Positions 25,057 through 33,652 of a stretch of 41,109 nucleotides of DNA are shown here, piece by piece (the first letter of the stretch is position 1; the number at the start of each line of letters is the position of its first letter). The position numbers and the translations under genes are program-made. Below the pieces are notes generated by a model. That model searched no databases. It worked only from the letters and a program-made list of their open reading frames with translations, and was not told the origin of the DNA. The stretch is from an uncultured Eubacterium sp. (GTDB lineage Bacteria; Bacillota; Clostridia; Oscillospirales; Acutalibacteraceae). The DNA lies in NCBI GenBank assembly GCA_934512155.1, contig CAKSWS010000011.1, forward strand, positions 1 through 41,109, written 5' to 3'.

Positions 25057-25629
25057 TTAATTTCTCTTTTTTAATTCTTTATCTAAAATTTCATTTACTT
25101 CATTAACTGCGTCTTCAAGCTTGTTATTAACAACAATATAGTCAAAAGATGCAGTTGATTTAATTTCCTCTTTTGCAATTTCAAGTCTTCTTAAAATTGC
25201 ATCATCTGTTTCTGTATTTCTCTTTATAAGTCTGTGTTTTAAGGTTTCCAAATCAGGCGGTAAAAGAAAAATAGAAACTGCATCGGGGCAATTTTTCATT
25301 ACTTTTTGCGCACCCTTACGTTCAATTATTAAAAAACAAATTTTACCTTCATTAACGGCTTTTAAAGCGGCATCCGCCGGTGTTCCGTAATAGCAATTAT
25401 TATAGCTTGCATATTCAAGAAACATATTCTTTTCAATCATTTCTTCAAATTCCTGATCTGTTTTGAAAAAATAATTTACCCCGTCAATTTCACCTTTTCT
25501 CGGACTTCTTGTAGTTGCAGAAATAGATTCGCAAACATCGCCTCTTAATTTTGAAATTTCTCTGAAAACAGTATCTTTTCCGCAACCGCTCGGAGCAGAC
25601 AAAATAACAATCATTCCTGTTTTATTCAT
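25057..25629 (-). CDS. gmk: Guanylate kinase
   Basis: 190-residue enzyme that phosphorylates GMP to GDP. The P-loop is SAPSGCGKDT (residues 11-20), followed by SATTRSPRKGEIDGVNYFF, the GMP-binding segment, and a lid with RLIKRNTETDDAI. ATG at 25629 follows GGAGGTGG. It overlaps the remA end by 8 bases. The gmk-rpoZ pair is conserved. Confidence 0.97.
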   Translation of the reverse strand: MNKTGMIVILSAPSGCGKDTVFREISKLRGDVCESISATTRSPRKGEIDGVNYFFKTDQEFEEMIEKNMFLEYASYNNCYYGTPADAALKAVNEGKICFLIIERKGAQKVMKNCPDAVSIFLLPPDLETLKHRLIKRNTETDDAILRRLEIAKEEIKSTASFDYIVVNNKLEDAVNEVNEILDKELKKRN

Positions 25630-25870
25630 AATCCACCTCCGCACCGAACTTTTGAGAAATTTGTTTTAAATCCATATATGATAAAATTACATTATCACTG
25701 TCTGTAATAATAACGCTCATGGTCTTTCTTCCGTGAGTTGCATCAATCAAAACGCCTTTAGATTTACCTTCTTGAATAATTCGCTTAACCGGAGCAGATT
25801 CGGGGCTTACTATTGAAATCACCCTATCTGCATTAACAAGATTGCCAAATCCAATATTAACTAAATTCAT
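25622..25870 (-). CDS. remA: RemA-family DNA-binding regulator (DUF370)
   Basis: 82-residue protein of the RemA family. In B. subtilis it activates extracellular-matrix genes and osmoprotection genes; it forms oligomeric rings and binds DNA through basic surfaces. Its opening MNLVNIGFGNLVNADRVISI is typical, as is DATHGRKTMSVIITDSDNVI. ATG at 25870 follows AGAGGTG. Location between yicC and gmk is conserved even where the family role is unclear. Confidence 0.93.
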   Translation of the reverse strand: MNLVNIGFGNLVNADRVISIVSPESAPVKRIIQEGKSKGVLIDATHGRKTMSVIITDSDNVILSYMDLKQISQKFGAEVDYE

Positions 25871-25882
25871 TATGAGCACCTC

Positions 25883-26761
25883 TTATTCAATATTTTGAAT
25901 TTGCTCACGTATTTTTTCGATTTCAGCTTTAATATCCACAACTTTGCGTGCAATATCAACATCGTTAGCTTTTGAACCTATTGTATTAGTTTCTCTGTTC
26001 ATTTCCTGAACAAGAAAATCCATTTTTCTGCCGATTGCATCTTCACTGTTTAAAAATGAATGAAGTTGGTCTATATGTGAACGAAGACGAACCGTTTCTT
26101 CTGCAACAGCAACCTTATCGGCATAAATTGCAACTTCTTGCAATATTCTGTTTTCATCAAGAGAAACATCACCTAATAGCTCATGAACACGTGTAATCAA
26201 TTTATCGTTATATTCTTTTACGGTTTCAGGTGAGCGCTGTTCGATATATGAAACGCAATCAAGAATATACTCACTGCGTGAATATACATCATCACGCATT
26301 TTTTCACCTTCAATTTGACGCATTTCAATGAATTTGTCAACCGCTTCTGCGGTTACATCTTTAACATAACTCCAAATTTTTTCTTCATCTTCATCTGCCT
26401 TCTTAACAACCAAAACATCAGGATAACGAGAAATTGAAGAAGCGCCGAAGTCCTCTTTTAAATCATAAGTTTCAGCAATTTCTTCAAGAGCTTTAACATA
26501 AGCACCTGCTAAGGTATGGTTTACTACAACTTGAGCGTCTTCAGTGTTAAGTGCTTCAATAGTAACAAAACAATCAATTTTACCCCTTGAAACACGTGAA
26601 TTAACATAAGATTTAATTTTATCTTCAACAAAGCCATACTGTCTTGGCAATCTACAATTAAATTCAAAATATCTGTGATTAACCGATTTTAATTCAACTG
26701 TAATAATATAACCATCAATTTCTTTTAAGGCTCTGCCGAAACCTGTCATAGATTTAAGCAT
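25883..26761 (-). CDS. yicC: YicC/YloC family endoribonuclease
   Basis: 292-residue protein starting MLKSMTGFGRALKE, the invariant YicC opening, with VELKSVNHRYFEFNCRLPR soon after and the DUF1732 tail EMNRETNTIGSKANDVDIAR. Members are endoribonucleases that contribute to RNA turnover and stress. It has a strong promoter and is the first gene of a long operon. GGAG precedes the ATG. Confidence 0.95.
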   Translation of the reverse strand: MLKSMTGFGRALKEIDGYIITVELKSVNHRYFEFNCRLPRQYGFVEDKIKSYVNSRVSRGKIDCFVTIEALNTEDAQVVVNHTLAGAYVKALEEIAETYDLKEDFGASSISRYPDVLVVKKADEDEEKIWSYVKDVTAEAVDKFIEMRQIEGEKMRDDVYSRSEYILDCVSYIEQRSPETVKEYNDKLITRVHELLGDVSLDENRILQEVAIYADKVAVAEETVRLRSHIDQLHSFLNSEDAIGRKMDFLVQEMNRETNTIGSKANDVDIARKVVDIKAEIEKIREQIQNIE

Positions 26762-26790
26762 AAATACATCTCCAACTTTTTATTGCAAAT

Positions 26791-26819
26791 ATTATATTAC
26801 TTAACAAATATAAGGTCAA
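26791..26819 (-). promoter_or_regulatory. Strong sigma-A promoter of the yicC operon
   Basis: On the minus strand TTGACC (26814-26819), a 17-base spacer and perfect TATAAT (26791-26796). The leader to the yicC ATG is about 23 bases. I see no equally good promoter or terminator downstream until the hairpin after spoVM at 13.6 kb. Confidence 0.85.
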
Positions 26820-26868
26820 TGATTTGTTAATAATTTATTTACAATTTTAATAAAATTTTAACAAAATC

Positions 26869-26904
26869 AAAAAACCGCTCCAACATTACATTATCGGAAC
26901 GGTT
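26869..26904 (-). terminator. Terminator of the WYL gene / dnaG operon
   Basis: On the minus strand AACCGTTCC and GGAGCGGTT (26896-26904 and 26873-26881) form a stem with a 14-base AT-rich loop, followed by TTTTGATTTTG. It separates the dnaG-to-WYL unit from the yicC operon. Confidence 0.8.
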
Positions 26905-26918
26905 CTTATTAATAAATA

Positions 26919-27911
26919 TTATTGATAAACAGAAATTACTGAAGCGGCTTTTTCTTTTATTTTTTCAACCAAAGATTCAGGCTTTGTTACTTTAATTTTA
27001 TTGCCGTATTGCATAACCCAACTTACAAGTCCATCACTAACAGCAGCCTTAACTGTAGTTGAAAAATGGTCATTGTCAATAGCAGTAAATGGAATTTTAC
27101 TACCAAATCTGTCCATCATTTCTTCCCGTAAATCAAGATGGCAAACAATTTCAACATCTTCTGTTTTACCTGAAAACATATTAAACATTTTAGCGGCATA
27201 ATCGGCAGAATCAAAAATACCGTCTTCATATTCACTTACTTCTTCAACAGGTCTTGCAATTTCATCTAATATTTCAATTTTTCTCATTCTGTCTAATCTT
27301 AAATTCATAAGATTATCGTATTTTTCGTTGTTGCAAACAAGGTAATAGTGGTCTTCTTTCCAAATTAACGAATAAGGAGAGACATTAAAAGTTTTTGTTG
27401 TATAAGATTTTTTATTTTCTTTATCAATATTTCTGCGCTTATATATGAATTTTACTTTTTTATTTGTACTTATCGCTTCATCCAAATTGTCAATAATATA
27501 ATAAATTTCTTCGTTATCGCATTTATTTTCGCTTTCTCTGTAAACTTGAGAAGTAAGATCTTTTGCCTGATAAAAAGAAACAAGCGACTCAAGTTTATTT
27601 ACAAGTGCCTTAGTTTTATTAGGTGTAATAAATCCCGCAAAAGTTACTGCGTCTATAAGAAGTCGTACTTCGGGAATTTCAAATGTTCTTGAAGCCATAA
27701 AAAAACCTTTTTTAGGAGATTTTACACTAACAATATTACAGCCTATTTCATTTAATGCTTTAACATCAGCGTAAATACTTTTTCGTTCGCATGTAATTCC
27801 GTCTTTTTCAAGCATTTGAATAAGTTGTGTTGTTGTTAAAGGATGTTCCTCATCGGAAAATTGCTCTAAATACTTTAAAATAAACAATGTTTTCAATTTT
27901 GAAGTTTGCAT
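26919..27911 (-). CDS. WYL-domain transcriptional regulator
   Basis: 330 residues. The N-terminal winged helix-turn-helix (about 1-75) includes LTTTQLIQMLEKDGITCERKS and continues into SIYADVKALNEIGC. The WYL-like domain follows, about residues 140-230, with KKVKFIYKRR and TFNVSPYSLIWKEDHYYLVC. A C-terminal WCX-like extension is present. WYL proteins sense ligands such as nucleotides or nucleic acid and can activate or repress. Its targets cannot be deduced. GAGGTGAT precedes the ATG, and it lies 27 bases after the PBP gene. Confidence 0.9.
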   Translation of the reverse strand: MQTSKLKTLFILKYLEQFSDEEHPLTTTQLIQMLEKDGITCERKSIYADVKALNEIGCNIVSVKSPKKGFFMASRTFEIPEVRLLIDAVTFAGFITPNKTKALVNKLESLVSFYQAKDLTSQVYRESENKCDNEEIYYIIDNLDEAISTNKKVKFIYKRRNIDKENKKSYTTKTFNVSPYSLIWKEDHYYLVCNNEKYDNLMNLRLDRMRKIEILDEIARPVEEVSEYEDGIFDSADYAAKMFNMFSGKTEDVEIVCHLDLREEMMDRFGSKIPFTAIDNDHFSTTVKAAVSDGLVSWVMQYGNKIKVTKPESLVEKIKEKAASVISVYQ

Positions 27912-27938
27912 ATTATCACCTCAAGACATATATTATCA

Positions 27939-29420
27939 TTATTTGTATAATTTTTCAACTATGCTCCTAAAAATAGGACAGCAATCCGCCGAGCCGCTTA
28001 CGCCGTTCTCGTTTAAAATAACAACAGCATATTTTGGATTATCAAAAGGATAAAATCCTACAAACCAAGTGTCGTATATTTCATTTTCATCAATAAATTT
28101 ACCTGTTTGTGCTGTTGATGTTTTACCTGCACTTTTTTCATTATAATCGGCTTTCCTTCCTGTTCCGTCGGAAACAGCAAAACGCATATATTCAGTTAAT
28201 TTATAAGATGTGCTTGCTTTGAAAACTCTTTTTCCCAACTCCGTTTCGTTATAAAATGCACCGCCGTTATCATCAACACTACCCAAAACAAAATTAGGAA
28301 CATTATATATTCCGCCATTTGCAATGGCACAAACAACAGAAATAAAATGAAGCGGTGAATCTGTTAATTTTCCTTGTCCAAATCCAAGTAAAGCCAACTC
28401 ACCCTTTGATTTTAATTCGTTAATACTTGGAAAATAACCGCCGTTTAATTTAATATTTGATTCAATATCAATCATTTCGCCGAAACCAAGGGATTTTGCA
28501 GTTTCAAAAATCTTTTCTTTACCTAATTTCAAAGCACAATTTATAAAATAGCAGTTACAGGAATTAGCAAGCCCCTGTTTTAAATTTTGTTTACCGTGAG
28601 CTTTTTCCTTTTGACAAGTAAATGTAGTATCTCCAACTGTTATTTTACCGTTACATTCATAAACTTCATCAAAACTGTTTTCAATAGCACAAATTGAAAC
28701 AACCGTCTTAAATATGGAACCTACCGGGTAAGTTAATTCGCAATGATTTAAGTTGTCTTTACTTTTGCTAACGCAAGCAAGAATGTTACAAGTATCAACA
28801 TCTGCAACAATTACTGCACCACTGTTAATTGTTACAGAACATTCCTCGACTATTTTCTGTAAATTCTCATCTAAAGTTAAAATAACCCCTTTTGACGAAT
28901 CATAATTGTAATTTGAAATTTCTCCATCATCACCGTCAAGAAGCCTCCCTTTAGCATTAACAGCGAAATTTACCGTTTTTTCTCCAACAATATCACTAAA
29001 ATTATTTTGAAGTTCTTTTATTACAACATTTGTATTTTTTAAATTATCAATTTTGATTTTTTCAATTTGAATATATTTGCAACCATAATCATTTTTTTCA
29101 ACTTTTTTCAATACAGGATAACCTTTTGACAATTCATCTTTTATGCTTTTACATTCGTCTTTATCAAATATTAAACTTAATTCATTTAAGCACTTTTCAT
29201 TTGGTCTTATCACAGCAATATATCCTATATCATTATTAGTTAATTTGTTTAAATTACAATCATACAAAGTCAAATTTAATTTGTCAATATTTAGTGTGTA
29301 ACTGTTATACGTTGAAGAAACGGTAAATTCACCGCTGAACATAATATAAGCTATTCGCCCAAGTGTTATAACAAAAGTAAAAATAACAGTTAACATTAAA
29401 GAAATTATTCTTTTAAACAA
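27939..29420 (-). CDS. Class B penicillin-binding transpeptidase (short form, KTS box)
   Basis: 493-residue membrane-anchored peptidoglycan transpeptidase. One N-terminal membrane helix (about 6-28), a short dimerisation/pedestal region, then the transpeptidase domain with S235-I-F-K238, S287-C-N289 and K433-T-S435 (KTG box with Ser in place of Gly, followed by TAQTG). It is shorter than typical FtsI/PBP2 proteins (about 600-700), with a small N-terminal domain. The start is TTG (29418-29420), with AGAGGTG 8 bases upstream inside a hairpin arm. Related proteins include PBP2- and SpoVD-like enzymes; the exact role (elongation, division or spore cortex) is not clear. Confidence 0.85.
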   Translation of the reverse strand: MFKRIISLMLTVIFTFVITLGRIAYIMFSGEFTVSSTYNSYTLNIDKLNLTLYDCNLNKLTNNDIGYIAVIRPNEKCLNELSLIFDKDECKSIKDELSKGYPVLKKVEKNDYGCKYIQIEKIKIDNLKNTNVVIKELQNNFSDIVGEKTVNFAVNAKGRLLDGDDGEISNYNYDSSKGVILTLDENLQKIVEECSVTINSGAVIVADVDTCNILACVSKSKDNLNHCELTYPVGSIFKTVVSICAIENSFDEVYECNGKITVGDTTFTCQKEKAHGKQNLKQGLANSCNCYFINCALKLGKEKIFETAKSLGFGEMIDIESNIKLNGGYFPSINELKSKGELALLGFGQGKLTDSPLHFISVVCAIANGGIYNVPNFVLGSVDDNGGAFYNETELGKRVFKASTSYKLTEYMRFAVSDGTGRKADYNEKSAGKTSTAQTGKFIDENEIYDTWFVGFYPFDNPKYAVVILNENGVSGSADCCPIFRSIVEKLYK

Positions 29421-29426
29421 AATTAA

Positions 29427-29459
29427 AACACCTCTGTGATATTATTCACAAAGGTGTTA
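29427..29459 (-). terminator. Hairpin between the U32 gene and the PBP gene
   Basis: AACACCT..TGTGA pairs with TCACA..AGGTGTT (arms about 29427-29439 and 29446-29459; one internal mismatch), followed on the minus strand by TTAATTTTG. It looks like a terminator or attenuator for the U32 gene. Its 3' arm contains the ribosome-binding site of the PBP gene. Confidence 0.62.
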
Positions 29460-29463
29460 TTTT

Positions 29464-30687
29464 TTAATCTCTTTTACGCCTAAAAATGGCGTCATTTGAA
29501 ATATTTCCGTCATATTTAAACGAATAAACATCTGTTGCCTTATTTGCAACATTGGTTTTTTCATTATCGTTCTCGTTATATAAATCTTTAACTTTTATAG
29601 TATAAGGCTTCTTAAAAGGTTCAACTACTTCCAGTTCATCACCTTGATAAAATCTGTTTCTCTGAATTACAACAATTCTGCCGTTTTCATATTTTTTAAA
29701 TACAGCACAAACATCCCAATCACGAATATAACCGCCTGTTTCATGAACCTGACCGTTTTGAATTTTACCAAAGTTAAAACCGGTAGTATATTGACGGTGG
29801 CTCATTTTATCCATTTCATCAAGAATCCACTGGGAAACTTTAAAATCATCAAAAGGATTTTTCAAATACTCATCAATAGCTGCACGATAAGCATAAGTAA
29901 CAATCGCCGTATAATACTCGCTTTTTGCCCTTCCTTCAATTTTAAATGAATCAACTCCAGCATCTACAAGTTCAGGAATGTGTTCTATCATACATAAATC
30001 TTTTGAATTAAATATATAGGTGCCGTCTTCTTCTTGATTAATAGGATAATATTGACCCGGTCTTGTCTCTTCAACAAGATGATATTTCCACCTACAAGGT
30101 TGAGCACAATCGCCCCTGTTTGCATCTCTGCCAACCATATAATCAGAAAGAATACATCTGCCACTGAAGCTCATACACATAGCACCGTGCACAAATACTT
30201 CTATTTCAAGATTTGGATTTGTTTTTTCTCTTATGGTTTTAATTTCTTTAAGAGATAATTCACGTGCCGTTACAATACGAGTTGCACCCATATCATAAAA
30301 AGCATTGGCAGTTTGATAATTAACAACACCGGCTTGTGTTGAAATATGCACATCAATATCGGGAGCGTATTTCTTTGCCAAAGATAACACTCCCATATCA
30401 GCAATAATCAAAGCATCTACACCTATGGATGAAACATATTTCAAATATTCAGGCAAAATATCAATTTCTTCATTACGTGGTAATGTATTACATGTTAAAT
30501 ACAGTTTTTTATTGTTTGAATGAACAAAATCAACAGCTTCTTTTAACTGTTCGCTATTAAAATTTGACGGATTAGTTCTCATTCCAAACATAGTTCCGCC
30601 TACGTATACAGCGTCTGCTCCGAATTTTACGGCAAGTTTTAATCTTTCAAAATCACCGGCAGGTGAAAGTAATTCTATATTTCTCAT
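29464..30687 (-). CDS. yrrO: U32-family peptidase-like protein (YrrO/TrhP type)
   Basis: 407 residues. The opening MRNIELLSPAGDFERLKLAV and the U32 signature EVFVHGAMCMSFSGRCILS are both present, with further Cys in GDCAQPCRW. Family members named TrhP (YegQ, YrrN/YrrO) help make 5-hydroxyuridine at the tRNA wobble position; they are not general proteases. The length matches YrrO. It follows mltG, as in the B. subtilis yrrL...yrrN-yrrO cluster. ATG at 30687 is near the overlapping mltG stop and lacks a good ribosome-binding site, so translational coupling is likely; a TTG two codons earlier is an alternative. Confidence 0.88.
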   Translation of the reverse strand: MRNIELLSPAGDFERLKLAVKFGADAVYVGGTMFGMRTNPSNFNSEQLKEAVDFVHSNNKKLYLTCNTLPRNEEIDILPEYLKYVSSIGVDALIIADMGVLSLAKKYAPDIDVHISTQAGVVNYQTANAFYDMGATRIVTARELSLKEIKTIREKTNPNLEIEVFVHGAMCMSFSGRCILSDYMVGRDANRGDCAQPCRWKYHLVEETRPGQYYPINQEEDGTYIFNSKDLCMIEHIPELVDAGVDSFKIEGRAKSEYYTAIVTYAYRAAIDEYLKNPFDDFKVSQWILDEMDKMSHRQYTTGFNFGKIQNGQVHETGGYIRDWDVCAVFKKYENGRIVVIQRNRFYQGDELEVVEPFKKPYTIKVKDLYNENDNEKTNVANKATDVYSFKYDGNISNDAIFRRKRD

Positions 30688-30689
30688 AA

Positions 30690-31955
30690 TCAATAATTTA
30701 AATAAGGTGCGTAAGTTTGAATTTTCGACTTAAATTCCGCATAAGTTGATGCGGTATAAAGGTTTCCGTTTGTATCATGGAAAAAGAAATAATAATCTGT
30801 TTCTTCAGGATATAACGCAGCTTCTATTGCAGCAATACCTGGATTACAAATAGGTCCTTGAGGCAAACCAACAACTGTTGAATTATTATTTGTATTGTAA
30901 TAATTCAGATAATACTCAGAAGTATGTGCAGAAGTTGATGATAAAGACGGTGCAACTTTATTATTAATATAATCCGAAGTTGATTGACAGCCGAGTGACG
31001 GATAATTTGTTTTATCCTTGAGTCTGTTTTCTATAACAGAAGCGATGGTTGCCATTTGGTCATTATTTCCTGCTTCAGCCTGAACAATTGAAGCGATAGT
31101 TAATATTTCATACATTGAATAACCCATTTCTGCGGCACGTTTTCTGTATTCTTCAGTAATATTTTTTTCTGTATTTGAAAGGAAAGTTTCAATAGTGCTT
31201 GACGCACTTTGTCCTATATAAAAATCATACGTATCCGGAAAAAGATATCCCTCAAGCCTATAAGGTACCTGTTCTTTTGATTCTAAACTTGAAACAAGAG
31301 AATAAGAAAAATTAGTCGACTCAATAACTGAAAGCAAAGCCGCCCTATCGCAAACTTCATTATCAACAAGTTTATTGATAATATCAGCAGTAGTATATCC
31401 TTCCGGGAAAGTCAGTCTTATAGTTTCTGTGTTTTCAGGCTTGCCCTTTAACGTGATAAGCATGCCCTCAAGTCCCATTTTTCCGTATAAATAATAAACG
31501 CCGGCTTCATAAGGACCGTCAACATCATGACCGCTTAAAACCTTATCGGATAATGCAACAAAAAACTTGCAAAAGTTTTTACATTTAATTAATCCGTTGT
31601 CAGCAAGCAAATCTATGGCTTTTGACGAAGATTCAATTTCTTCGGTAAAACTCACCGTTACAGATGAAGTTGATTTTGTAATACCAAATATATCATTTAA
31701 ACAAAATACAGCATAAACAGAAAGAATCATAGAAACAACTATTACAATAATAAAAAACATATATGTGGATGCAACACTGTTATTTGCTTCTTTTCTTTTT
31801 GCTTTAATAACCGACTTTTTTGCATTTTCTTTTTGTTTTTTCTCATCACTTATTTTTTTTGCAAAATCCTCTTCAGAAAAATAAATATCCTTATGCGAAG
31901 ATGCATTGTCAACGGGATTAATTCCTGAATTTTCAAAATCAAATTTATCAGCCAT
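30690..31955 (-). CDS. mltG: Endolytic murein transglycosylase MltG
   Basis: 421-residue membrane enzyme that cleaves nascent glycan strands. A charged cytoplasmic N-terminus (rich in K and E) precedes one membrane helix (about 63-85). The YceG domain follows, with LEGYLFPDTYDFY and the catalytic glutamate E294 in IVQAEAG; NRL and GLPQGPICNPG are also present. AAAGGTAGTG precedes the ATG. It is preceded by a 79-base gap after the cyclo-ligase gene, in which I see no clear promoter. Confidence 0.95.
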   Translation of the reverse strand: MADKFDFENSGINPVDNASSHKDIYFSEEDFAKKISDEKKQKENAKKSVIKAKRKEANNSVASTYMFFIIVIVVSMILSVYAVFCLNDIFGITKSTSSVTVSFTEEIESSSKAIDLLADNGLIKCKNFCKFFVALSDKVLSGHDVDGPYEAGVYYLYGKMGLEGMLITLKGKPENTETIRLTFPEGYTTADIINKLVDNEVCDRAALLSVIESTNFSYSLVSSLESKEQVPYRLEGYLFPDTYDFYIGQSASSTIETFLSNTEKNITEEYRKRAAEMGYSMYEILTIASIVQAEAGNNDQMATIASVIENRLKDKTNYPSLGCQSTSDYINNKVAPSLSSTSAHTSEYYLNYYNTNNNSTVVGLPQGPICNPGIAAIEAALYPEETDYYFFFHDTNGNLYTASTYAEFKSKIQTYAPYLNY

Positions 31956-32034
31956 TAAATCACTACCTTTCCAATCACAACTTTTAACTTCTAAAGAACA
32001 AATAAATACTAAATTAATACATTAAAATGAAACC

Positions 32035-32592
32035 TTAAATACATGAAATTACTTCCTGTTCGGTAATAATAAAATCAACTTTCATATCAAATTCATTAAT
32101 AGGTAATTCATTTATAACCAAATTATTATAACACAAACCTACAGAAACAGAAACATTATTTTTCAAAAATCTGTCATAATAGCCTTTTCCGTAACCCAAG
32201 CGATAACCGTTTTGGTCAAAAGCTATGCCCGGAACTAAACAAACGGCATTGTCAAACGAGCAAACCTTTTCACAGGTATCGTTAGGTTCTGATATTCCAT
32301 AAAAGCCTTTATGCAAATCATTAAATGATTTTATTGTGCGAAACTCCATTAATCCGTCATAATTTAAGCAAACAGGAACAGCCACTGTTTTTCCGTCTTT
32401 AAAAGCAGTTTCCATAATAAGGTTTGTATTTACCTCATCTTTTAAAGGAAAATAACATAATATTAAGTTTGAATTTTTATATGTATTACTTTTTAAAAAG
32501 TTTTGGCATATAACAGAACTTTTGACTTCTTTATTCTCAATATCGGCTCTGATATTTTTAAGTTTTATTCTTAATTTATTTTTTATTTGCAT
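32035..32592 (-). CDS. fau: 5-formyltetrahydrofolate cyclo-ligase
   Basis: 185-residue enzyme that converts 5-formyl-THF to 5,10-methenyl-THF using ATP. The conserved C-terminal motif LGYGKGYYDRFL is present, preceded by VPGIAFDQNGYR. The N-terminus is rich in Lys (LRIKLKNIR). It overlaps the DJ-1 gene by 10 bases. Confidence 0.93.
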   Translation of the reverse strand: MQIKNKLRIKLKNIRADIENKEVKSSVICQNFLKSNTYKNSNLILCYFPLKDEVNTNLIMETAFKDGKTVAVPVCLNYDGLMEFRTIKSFNDLHKGFYGISEPNDTCEKVCSFDNAVCLVPGIAFDQNGYRLGYGKGYYDRFLKNNVSVSVGLCYNNLVINELPINEFDMKVDFIITEQEVISCI

Positions 32593-33122
32593 TGAATATT
32601 TTTCCTAATGCTTTCAGCAATTTGTTTATCTGCAAGTGCTTTAACAATTTCAAATCCGAATTCAAGAGAAACACCTGCACCTTTTGCCGTAATATAATTT
32701 TCATCCTTAACAACATATTCTTGCGATAAATTTGCACCGTAAAGATATTTTTCAAAACCGGGAAAACAAATTGCGTTTTTATTTTTCAAAAGACTCTTTT
32801 TACCAAGTAAAGAAGGTGCGGCACATATTGCACAAATCAACAAAATATCTTTTGCCGCTTTATCAATAACGGCACTAACAAATTCGGACTTTTCCAAATT
32901 TTCAACGCCTAATCCGCCGCCGGGTAAAATTATACATTCAGCATCAGAATAATCAAATTCAGCACTTGTTATATCAGCAACCAAAGGCACGCCGTTTGAA
33001 GAAACTACGTTTTTGCCTGTAACACCAACTGTTTTTATTTCAATTTTCGCCCGTCTTATAATATCAACCGGTGCCATTGCTTCAACAATTTCAAATCCGT
33101 CTGCTAAAAAGATATAAACCAT
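32583..33122 (-). CDS. DJ-1/PfpI family protein
   Basis: 179 residues with the Rossmann-like DJ-1 fold. IILPGGG (65-70) and the nucleophile-elbow CAICAAP (C100) identify it as a DJ-1/ThiJ type, with a conserved acidic residue in DGFEIVEA (residue 11 or 14). Proposed activities include glyoxalase or deglycase; the substrate here is unknown. AAGGAG precedes the ATG. Confidence 0.88.
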   Translation of the reverse strand: MVYIFLADGFEIVEAMAPVDIIRRAKIEIKTVGVTGKNVVSSNGVPLVADITSAEFDYSDAECIILPGGGLGVENLEKSEFVSAVIDKAAKDILLICAICAAPSLLGKKSLLKNKNAICFPGFEKYLYGANLSQEYVVKDENYITAKGAGVSLEFGFEIVKALADKQIAESIRKNIQCK

Positions 33123-33127
33123 TTTTA

Positions 33128-33652
33128 TTACTCCTTAAAATTAAAACCGGTGTTTCCTATTTCAAAATTCTTGTTTGAAAAAACCATTCCTTTCGGAAAG
33201 TCAAAATCACTGCCTTCATACAAATATTCCTTAATACCTTCGTTTTCGTTAAAAGAAATATAATTTTCATATTTTTTATCACTGAACAATTTTGTTTCAA
33301 ATCCGAATTTTTTATAATAATCAAACAAATTTAAATTTGCAGGTATAAGCCAAAGAAAATCTTTCATTTCGGCTTTTGCAAAATCAATAAGTTTTGCTGC
33401 ATATCCCTTTTGTCTGTAATCTTTAAGCGTTGCTACGGCATAAATATATTCACCGCTTAAATTGTTATATTTACAGTCTACTAAAAAAAGCATTGAAATT
33501 AATTTACAGTTTACGAACAAACCAAGGCATTTTTTATTTTTACAGTTATCTAAAAAAAACTTTATGTCTTCTTCTGTATCACCAAAAACATTATGCCAAA
33601 CATTTATTATTTGTTCACTGTCATCAGTATATAAAATATTATAATCTGTCAA
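33128..33652 (-). CDS. GNAT-family acetyltransferase
   Basis: 174 residues. The acetyl-CoA loop is YAVATLKDYRQKGYAAKLIDFA, the typical motif A (R/Q-x-x-G-x-A). The substrate cannot be told. Only TTG starts fit: GAGG is 9 bases before TTG at 33652 and touches the earlier TTG at 33661, so 33652 is preferred. It overlaps the DUF2156 gene end. A single-GNAT protein next to a DUF2156 protein is noted in the findings. Confidence 0.83.
   Translation of the reverse strand: MTDYNILYTDDSEQIINVWHNVFGDTEEDIKFFLDNCKNKKCLGLFVNCKLISMLFLVDCKYNNLSGEYIYAVATLKDYRQKGYAAKLIDFAKAEMKDFLWLIPANLNLFDYYKKFGFETKLFSDKKYENYISFNENEGIKEYLYEGSDFDFPKGMVFSNKNFEIGNTGFNFKE

Noticed and set aside
29644..29949. 101-codon plus-strand ORF opposite the U32 gene
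   Set aside because: No ribosome-binding site or recognisable motifs; antisense to conserved U32 sequence.
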